Below, piece by piece: positions 59,670-64,000 of a stretch of DNA of 64,000 nt (positions within the stretch are counted from its first letter, which is position 1; the number at the start of each line of letters is the position of its first letter). Made by a program: the position numbers and the translations under genes. This stretch comes from Pseudomonadota bacterium (GTDB taxonomy: Bacteria > Myxococcota_A > Polyangia > Polyangiales > Polyangiaceae), in the NCBI GenBank assembly GCA_023423895.1, contig JAFAER010000005.1:124001-188000 (forward strand), given 5' to 3'. Under the pieces are notes generated by a model. The model had not been told where the DNA came from. It saw only the letters and a program-made list of their open reading frames with translations, and ran no database searches.

Positions 59670-60887
59670 GTGCCAGTTCCCGATTGTGAGGCGCAGCTTG
59701 CGACGCTCGAACGTTTGCTGGGGATCTCCACCGCGAGCCTCGAGCTCGCGTTGATGCACGCCTGTAACGAAACGGCGACCACGCTCGGTGCCGACAAGGT
59801 CGACGCCTTCCTGTACGAGGCCGAACGCGACACGCTCGCCGCCATCGGATCGAGCACGCAAGAGCTGTCGAGGCTACAGAAGAGCCTCGGCCTCGATCGG
59901 CTTCCGCTCGCGAACGGCGGACGCGTGGTCGAGGTGTACCGTACCGGCAAGAGTTTCCTGCACGGCCATGTGGACGAGGACGCGGAGGAGCTCAGAGGCA
60001 TCAAGGAAGCGCTCGAGATACGCTCGTCGATTGGCGTCGCGCTCGTCGTCGGCGGCGAGCGAAAGGGCGTCTTGATGCTCTCGTCGCAGCAGCCCGAACG
60101 CTGGGGCCGCGAGCATCTTCGCTTCGCCGAGACCGTGGCCCGCTGGGTGGGGACGCTGGCCTATCACGCGTCCCTCGTCGCGGAGATCGAGCGCAATGCC
60201 GCTGCGCAAGGTCGTCAAGCAGCCGCCGAGGAGCTCGTCACGACACTCGCGCACGACCTCCGCAACTTCATCCATCCGATCGACGTCCGGCTGCAGCTCG
60301 TCCGCCACCGAGCCGAGATCGACTCCCGCGAACGCGATCTGAGCGATGCAGACAAGGCGCGCGCCTCCCTCGCACGCCTGAACGGGCTCGTGAACGACAT
60401 CCTCGATGTCGCCCGCATCGGACACGGTGCGCTCCTCATCGATCCCCGGCCCCACGACCTGACCCGCCTCGTGCGCGAAATCGCCGCGACGCTCTCGACA
60501 CCGCAACAGCCGATCCTCTGCATGGCGACCGAAGACGTGGTGGTCGTCATCGACGCCGCGCGGATCCGACAGTGCATCGAGAACCTCATCGGGAACGCGC
60601 TCAAGCACTCCCCGCAGAGCGCGAGCGTCAACGTCGTGGTCACGCGAAGCGTGAAGGACGACGACACGGAGCAAGCGCTCGTGGAGGTCGTCGACGAAGG
60701 CCCGGGCGTTTCACCGACCCTCCGACCTCGCCTCTTCCAGCGTTTCGCGACCGGCGACGCCCGCAAGGGGCTGGGCATCGGTCTCTTCCTGGCGCGCCAG
60801 ATCGCCGTCCTCCACGGAGGCGACCTCACGCTGGAGTCGCACACCGGCAAGGGAGCGCGCTTCCGCCTCACGCTCCCGCTCGGTTGA
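59670..60887 (+). CDS. GAF-domain histidine kinase
   Basis: The 405-residue product starts with GTG 59670 (MPVPDCEAQLATLERLLGIS). A GAF-like sensor spans about 20-165 (ACNETATTLGADKVDAFLYE, VVGGERKGVLMLSSQQPERW). A HisKA helix has the acceptor in ELVTTLAHDLRNFIHPIDVR near residue 195. The catalytic domain has CIENLIGNALKHSP (N box), EVVDEGPGVS (G1) and RKGLGIGLFLARQIAVLHGG (G2). There is no membrane segment, so it senses a cytoplasmic signal. No partner response regulator adjoins it. The next gene along, on the other strand, is the pqqA-like gene. Confidence 0.92.
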   Translation: MPVPDCEAQLATLERLLGISTASLELALMHACNETATTLGADKVDAFLYEAERDTLAAIGSSTQELSRLQKSLGLDRLPLANGGRVVEVYRTGKSFLHGHVDEDAEELRGIKEALEIRSSIGVALVVGGERKGVLMLSSQQPERWGREHLRFAETVARWVGTLAYHASLVAEIERNAAAQGRQAAAEELVTTLAHDLRNFIHPIDVRLQLVRHRAEIDSRERDLSDADKARASLARLNGLVNDILDVARIGHGALLIDPRPHDLTRLVREIAATLSTPQQPILCMATEDVVVVIDAARIRQCIENLIGNALKHSPQSASVNVVVTRSVKDDDTEQALVEVVDEGPGVSPTLRPRLFQRFATGDARKGLGIGLFLARQIAVLHGGDLTLESHTGKGARFRLTLPLG

Positions 60888-60905
60888 GGCGTCGACGCGG
60901 ACGCT

Positions 60906-61064
60906 TCAGGCGCGCGGCACGACGACGTCGAGATCCGTCTCGGCCGGCTGCTCGCTCTTCACGAACAGCGGCCCGTCCTTCAACGGGTCGTAGCTGTCGT
61001 CCTGGTAAGAGGAGATCTCGGCGTCCATCTTGATTTCGGTCGCTTCAGGCTTGGTCCAGCTCAT
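60906..61064 (-). CDS. pqqA: PQQ precursor peptide PqqA with long C-terminal extension
   Basis: The frame from ATG 61064 encodes 52 residues; the first 20 are MSWTKPEATEIKMDAEISSY. It carries the PqqA pattern: W3, P6, E10-I11, and E16 with Y20 spaced as E-x-x-x-Y, the pair cross-linked and cut out by PqqE/PqqF to form pyrroloquinoline quinone. An aaggtaagacg site precedes the ATG. Usual PqqA peptides have about 22-30 residues; here residues 21-52 (DDSYDPLKDGPLFVK and on) make an acidic extension. pqqB and pqqC lie about 1.5 kb away on the other strand. pqqD and pqqE are not in the window. Confidence 0.82.
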   Translation of the reverse strand: MSWTKPEATEIKMDAEISSYQDDSYDPLKDGPLFVKSEQPAETDLDVVVPRA

Positions 61065-61068
61065 CGTC

Positions 61069-61203
61069 TTACCTTGTGGTCATTGTGACGCGAATCGCAA
61101 CCGTGTCCAGCCCGATCGCGGCCTCGTATTCGACGCCCTCCCGCACGCACCTCTCGTGGTGCGTCAGAAACGCCCGGCCCGCGTCGGCGTTCACGGTCGT
61201 CAC
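61069..61203 (-). CDS. Possible 44-residue coupled ORF between the STAS gene and pqqA
   Basis: A GTG (61203) overlaps the STAS stop (GTGA), and the frame runs to a TAA at 61069-61071, just before the pqqA ATG. The peptide begins MTTVNADAGRAFLTHHERCV and has no recognised features. The tight fit on both sides suggests translation, but with no homology it may be a chance frame. Confidence 0.3.
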   Translation of the reverse strand: MTTVNADAGRAFLTHHERCVREGVEYEAAIGLDTVAIRVTMTTR

Positions 61204-61853
61204 CGCTCGCGTTTGCCGCGAACGCCGGCAAACGAGGCAAGCGACGCAAGCGCGCTCCGCAGATCGCGGTACGTGCGGATGTCCCCGAGGTCGACCCCCA
61301 TGTGCACGATCGTCTGGGCGATGCTCGGGTTGATGCCCGTGAGCAGGCACTCCGCACCGAGGAGGCGCACCGATCGGGCCATGCGAAGGAAGTAGTCGGC
61401 GGTGGCCGTATCCATCACGTGGATCGCCGTGATGTCGATGACGGCGCATCGCGCCTTCCGCGTGACGATCGCGCCGAGCAGAGATTCGGTCATCTCTGCG
61501 CTGCGCACGCTGTCGATGACGCCGACGACGGGCAGGCACACGATGCCGTCCCAGACCTCGATGATCGGCGTCGACAGCTCCGTGATCGCGGCGCGCTGCG
61601 CGTCGATCACGAACAGCTTCTCCTCGAGCTCCTTTGCGTAGGCGGTCGAACGCCGCTGAGTCGCTTCGAGAGAACCGATCATCTCGTTGATCCCCTCGTA
61701 CAGCGCGCGAACCGGGCTGTCGGGGGTGATCTTGTTCGGTTCGAGCCGCGATCGGAAGTCGCCACCGACCACGCTCGACAGGACGGTGAGAACATCCGCG
61801 ACGCTCTCGAGGAACGTCGCGTCGTCTTCGAGGCCGCTCTTCTGCTTGCTCAT
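61200..61853 (-). CDS. STAS-domain regulator, RsbR-like
   Basis: ATG 61853 gives 217 residues. The N-terminal half is helical (MSKQKSGLEDDATFLESVAD, then VRALYEGINEMIGSLEATQR and KELEEKLFVIDAQRAAITEL). The C-terminal STAS domain follows TPIIEVWDGIVCLPVVGVID: phospho-acceptor region VIDITAIHVMDTATADYFLRM, LLGAECLLTGINPSIAQTI and VHMGVDLGDIRTYRDLRSAL. This matches RsbR-type stressosome proteins, in which STAS threonine or serine is phosphorylated by an RsbT-type kinase. No RsbT/RsbW kinase was found nearby. It starts two bases after the preceding gene, so it is in an operon with two small proteins and probably pqqA. Confidence 0.85.
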   Translation of the reverse strand: MSKQKSGLEDDATFLESVADVLTVLSSVVGGDFRSRLEPNKITPDSPVRALYEGINEMIGSLEATQRRSTAYAKELEEKLFVIDAQRAAITELSTPIIEVWDGIVCLPVVGVIDSVRSAEMTESLLGAIVTRKARCAVIDITAIHVMDTATADYFLRMARSVRLLGAECLLTGINPSIAQTIVHMGVDLGDIRTYRDLRSALASLASFAGVRGKRER

Positions 61854-61855
61854 GT

Positions 61856-62083
61856 TCAGCGCCGCCGCGTCGTCGCGAGCCGTGCGCGCGCGGTCTCGAC
61901 GGCCTTGGAACGGGCCTCGTCGGCGGAGGAGCCGGAGGCGCGCGCGAAGTTTGCGCCCGGGCTCGCGTTGTCGACGTGACAGAAGTACCGCGGACCGATG
62001 CGATACCGCGTGATGCGGATCGGCCAGCCCTCGAGCTCCTCGTTCGATGTGATGAAGTCGACTGCACCCTCGGCCATCGTCAT
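61856..62083 (-). CDS. Small protein, paralogous to its upstream neighbour
   Basis: The 75-residue product (ATG 62083, or 62077) shares with the adjacent protein a block with pattern T.Y..G.R..C.VDN..PGA..ARASG...EA....A...A...L. Here it reads ITRYRIGPRYFCHVDNASPG, then ANFARASGSSADEARSKAV. A ggagagac site precedes the ATG, and it overlaps the previous gene by four bases (ATGA). No recognised domain; the block could be a small ligand-binding or dimerisation unit (inference). It ends two bases before the STAS gene. Confidence 0.72.
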   Translation of the reverse strand: MTMAEGAVDFITSNEELEGWPIRITRYRIGPRYFCHVDNASPGANFARASGSSADEARSKAVETARARLATTRRR

Positions 62084-62409
62084 GTCTCTCCAGGCCCCTG
62101 TCGCTTGCGCAGCTGCTCGACGCTACGACGAAGCGCCGCTGCTGCATCTCTCATGTCGAGCGTCACCGACGCATTCGCCAGCGCGACGTCGGCCGCCTCT
62201 TCTTGCGTCGCCCCGCTCGCGCGAGCGATGACGGCTCCTGGATCGACGTTGTCGACCCGGCACGCCCATCGATTCCCCACCATGTACGTCGTCACACCGA
62301 CCTGATGTGACCCGAGCTGAACGATCTTGCGTTCGAGCATCCGACCCGAGGGACCCGACGCTTCGACCCATGCGGTGTCGACGAGCGCTTCAGGATTGGA
62401 GTCCCCCAC
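62080..62409 (-). CDS. Small protein, paralogous to its downstream neighbour
   Basis: I chose GTG 62409 because agga lies eight bases upstream; the frame is open to a TTG at 62469. The 109-residue product begins MGDSNPEALVDTAWVEASGP, and contains MVGNRWACRVDNVDPGAVIA, then RASGATQEEAADVALANASV, the same block as the 75-residue protein. The helical C-terminus ends RRSVEQLRKRQGPGET. It is first in a minus-strand cluster with the STAS gene and pqqA, and diverges from pqqB across about 140 bp. Confidence 0.66.
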   Translation of the reverse strand: MGDSNPEALVDTAWVEASGPSGRMLERKIVQLGSHQVGVTTYMVGNRWACRVDNVDPGAVIARASGATQEEAADVALANASVTLDMRDAAAALRRSVEQLRKRQGPGET

Positions 62410-62551
62410 GTGGACGATCCTAAACGTAGAGAGGTTGGGTTGACGAGCGGTCACGTACGCGACCGCCAAAGCTCCGGCGTTCGCGCTACGGCGCGAAGGT
62501 CTCGGTCCCGCTGCACGGAGAGTATCCTCTCGCTCGTTCGCAACGGCTACG

Positions 62552-63493
62552 ATGACGTCGATGCATGCGATCGTGCTCGGATCGGCCGCCGGCGGCGGCT
62601 TCCCTCAATGGAACTGCGGGTGTCCGAACTGCGTCGCGGTGAGGGAACGCCGACCCGGCTACGAGGTGCGCACGCAGGATTCGCTCGCCCTGACGGCCAG
62701 CTCCGACCCGATGTCCGGCCGCTTCGTGCTCGTGAACGCGTCGCCCGACGTACTGTCGCAGATCCAGCGCACGCCTGCACTATGGCCGCGTGGCCCGCGA
62801 CACTCGCCAATCGCGTGCATCGTCCTCACGAACGGCGACATGGACCACGTCCTCGGGCTGTTCTCGCTCCGCGAGTCGTATCCGCTCGCGCTCTACGTGA
62901 CGTCCTCCGTCCGCCGCGGGCTCGAGGAAAGCGCATTCATCCGGACGCTTCGTCGGTTTCCGGAGCAGCTCGTCATCCGGGAGATCGCGCTCGGTGAGCG
63001 CATCGAGCTCGCCGGACCGGGGCCGGAGCCGGAACCGCTCGGACTGTCGATGGTCGCCTCGCCGATGAGCGGAAAGCTGCCAGTCCACTTCGTGGGCCAC
63101 GCCAAGGGCTCGCCCGAAGACAACATTGCGCTCTCCTTTTCCGATGCGGGCGGCCGATCGCTCCTCTATGCCGCTGCCGGCGCGAGCGCGGACGTCGTTC
63201 TCGGAGAACACGACGTCGTGCTGTTCGACGGCACGTTTTATCGCGAGGACGAGCTCGTGCGGCTCGGCCTGTCGAAGGCGCTCGCGCGCGACATGGCGCA
63301 CGTGCCCATCGACGGGGAAACGGGGAGCCTGGCTCGCCTCGCGGGCCTCGAAGCGCGCAAGATCTACACTCACATCAACAACACGAACCCGATCCTCGCG
63401 CCCGACTCGGAGGAGCGACGCGCGGTCGAGAACGCCGGTTGGGAGATCGCCTACGACGGAATGCACATCATGCTCGAAGGGGAAAACCGATGA
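62552..63493 (+). CDS. pqqB: Pyrroloquinoline quinone biosynthesis protein PqqB
   Basis: The 313-residue product is a full PqqB: MHAIVLGSAAGGGFPQWNCG with CGCPNC, the zinc-site cysteines, then ALVLTNGDMDHVLGLFSLRE-type metal-site text (IVLTNGDMDHVLGLFSLRE), and a late HINNTNPILAPDSEERR. The fold is metallo-beta-lactamase-like. PqqB is needed for PQQ synthesis and was linked to hydroxylation of the precursor. Start ATG 62552, or 62561 three codons downstream. The stop overlaps the start of pqqC by four bases (ATGA). Confidence 0.95.
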   Translation: MTSMHAIVLGSAAGGGFPQWNCGCPNCVAVRERRPGYEVRTQDSLALTASSDPMSGRFVLVNASPDVLSQIQRTPALWPRGPRHSPIACIVLTNGDMDHVLGLFSLRESYPLALYVTSSVRRGLEESAFIRTLRRFPEQLVIREIALGERIELAGPGPEPEPLGLSMVASPMSGKLPVHFVGHAKGSPEDNIALSFSDAGGRSLLYAAAGASADVVLGEHDVVLFDGTFYREDELVRLGLSKALARDMAHVPIDGETGSLARLAGLEARKIYTHINNTNPILAPDSEERRAVENAGWEIAYDGMHIMLEGENR

Positions 63494-64000
63494 CCACCGG
63501 CGACGCCGCGCGCGCGGACGACCGGCCGCTCGACCGCGAGGCCTTCGTCGCCCGCCTCCGCAAGGAAGGCGAGAAGCGCTACCACGACCGCCACGACTTC
63601 CACGTGAGGATGCACGCCGGGAAGCTCTCGCGCAGGCAGATCCAGGCGTGGGTCGAGAACCGCTTCTATTACCAGACGCGGATCCCCATCAAGGACGCCA
63701 TCATCCTGTCGAAGTCGGAGGACCCGGCCTTCCGCCGCGTGTGGATCCATCGCATCCACGATCACGACGGCAAGGAAGAAGGTCAGGGCGGGCTCGCGCA
63801 GTGGATCCGGCTCGCTAAGGGCGTCGGGCTCGACGTCGAGGAGGTGAAGAGCCTCCGCAACGTCCTGCCGGGCGTGCGCTTCGCATGTGACGGCTACGTC
63901 CAGCTCGTCCGCGAGCGGCCGCTCGTCGAGGCGGTCGCGTCGTCGCTCACCGAGTTCTTCTCGCCGGACATCATGGCGCGCCGGATCGTTGCATGGGAAG
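63490..64000 (+). CDS. pqqC: PQQ synthase PqqC, truncated by the window edge
   Basis: The first 170 residues are present, starting MTTGDAARADDRPLDREAFV and continuing RLRKEGEKRYHDRHDFHVRM, RRQIQAWVENRFYYQTRIPI, KDAIILSKSEDPAFRRVWIH and RIHDHDGKEEGQGGLAQWIR. This matches PqqC, which carries out the last, cofactorless oxidation and ring closure of PQQ formation. A further pqqD/pqqE segment would be expected beyond the right edge. Translation is coupled to pqqB by the ATGA overlap. A haem-oxygenase-like fold is shared with the diiron oxidase at 43470. Confidence 0.95.
   Translation, partial: MTTGDAARADDRPLDREAFVARLRKEGEKRYHDRHDFHVRMHAGKLSRRQIQAWVENRFYYQTRIPIKDAIILSKSEDPAFRRVWIHRIHDHDGKEEGQGGLAQWIRLAKGVGLDVEEVKSLRNVLPGVRFACDGYVQLVRERPLVEAVASSLTEFFSPDIMARRIVAWE

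Overview
The window is high-GC DNA with dense gene content and no rRNA, tRNA, CRISPR array, phage or insertion sequence that I can see. The style fits a predatory-type deltaproteobacterium (Myxococcota, probably Polyangiales). The signs are a giant Ser/Thr kinase fused to an ATPase and TPRs, a PEGA/TPR membrane protein, a run of Cys-rich or repeat-bearing lipoproteins, a von Willebrand/thrombospondin-type surface protein, a DUF4132 protein, and many lysine/alanine-rich tails. This taxonomic call is inference from gene style only.

Layout. 1-12.9 kb: an unidentified protein entering from the left edge, a SET-domain lysine methyltransferase with a histone-H1-like tail, several lipoproteins, a Uma2-type nuclease, an HD-like protein and an orphan periplasmic binding protein. 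12.9-24 kb: a SWIM-SNF2 helicase, a response regulator, the 1357-residue kinase/ATPase/TPR protein and a hybrid histidine kinase. 24-40.7 kb: a PHP metallohydrolase, tsaE, an alternative-oxidase-like diiron protein, a large DUF4132 protein, a frameshifted VWA/calcium-repeat lipoprotein, a pepsin-like lipoprotein, a beta-carbonic anhydrase and a predicted outer-membrane barrel. 40.8-46.1 kb: a tight minus-strand operon of two different B12-type radical SAM enzymes, a haem-oxygenase-like diiron oxidase and a metallo-beta-lactamase-fold hydrolase. 46.4-57 kb: lgt with a long charged tail, more lipoproteins, class II DAHP synthase, a small H1-like basic protein, thymidine kinase and a penicillin-binding protein. 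57-64 kb: a HEAT-repeat protein, a GAF histidine kinase, and a PQQ locus with pqqBC on the plus strand (pqqC is cut by the right edge). Facing away from pqqBC is a minus-strand cluster of two paralogous small proteins, a STAS protein and a short pqqA peptide gene.

How the genes work together. At least ten products carry lipoprotein signals, and lgt, which lipidates such proteins, lies in the same window. The best candidate for an undescribed system is the radical SAM / diiron oxidase / radical SAM / MBL operon: its first enzyme resembles the hopanoid C-3 methylase HpnR, and the set suggests methylation plus oxidation of a lipid or natural product whose identity the window does not show. The second candidate is the PQQ locus, in which the precursor peptide gene ends an operon of signalling-type genes instead of preceding pqqB. 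The third is the alternative-oxidase-like protein, which has every expected iron ligand but diverged surroundings.

Limits. Domain names come from motifs read by eye; no database search was run. Several starts (GTG, TTG) were chosen from Shine-Dalgarno-like sequence or signal peptides and are marked as such.
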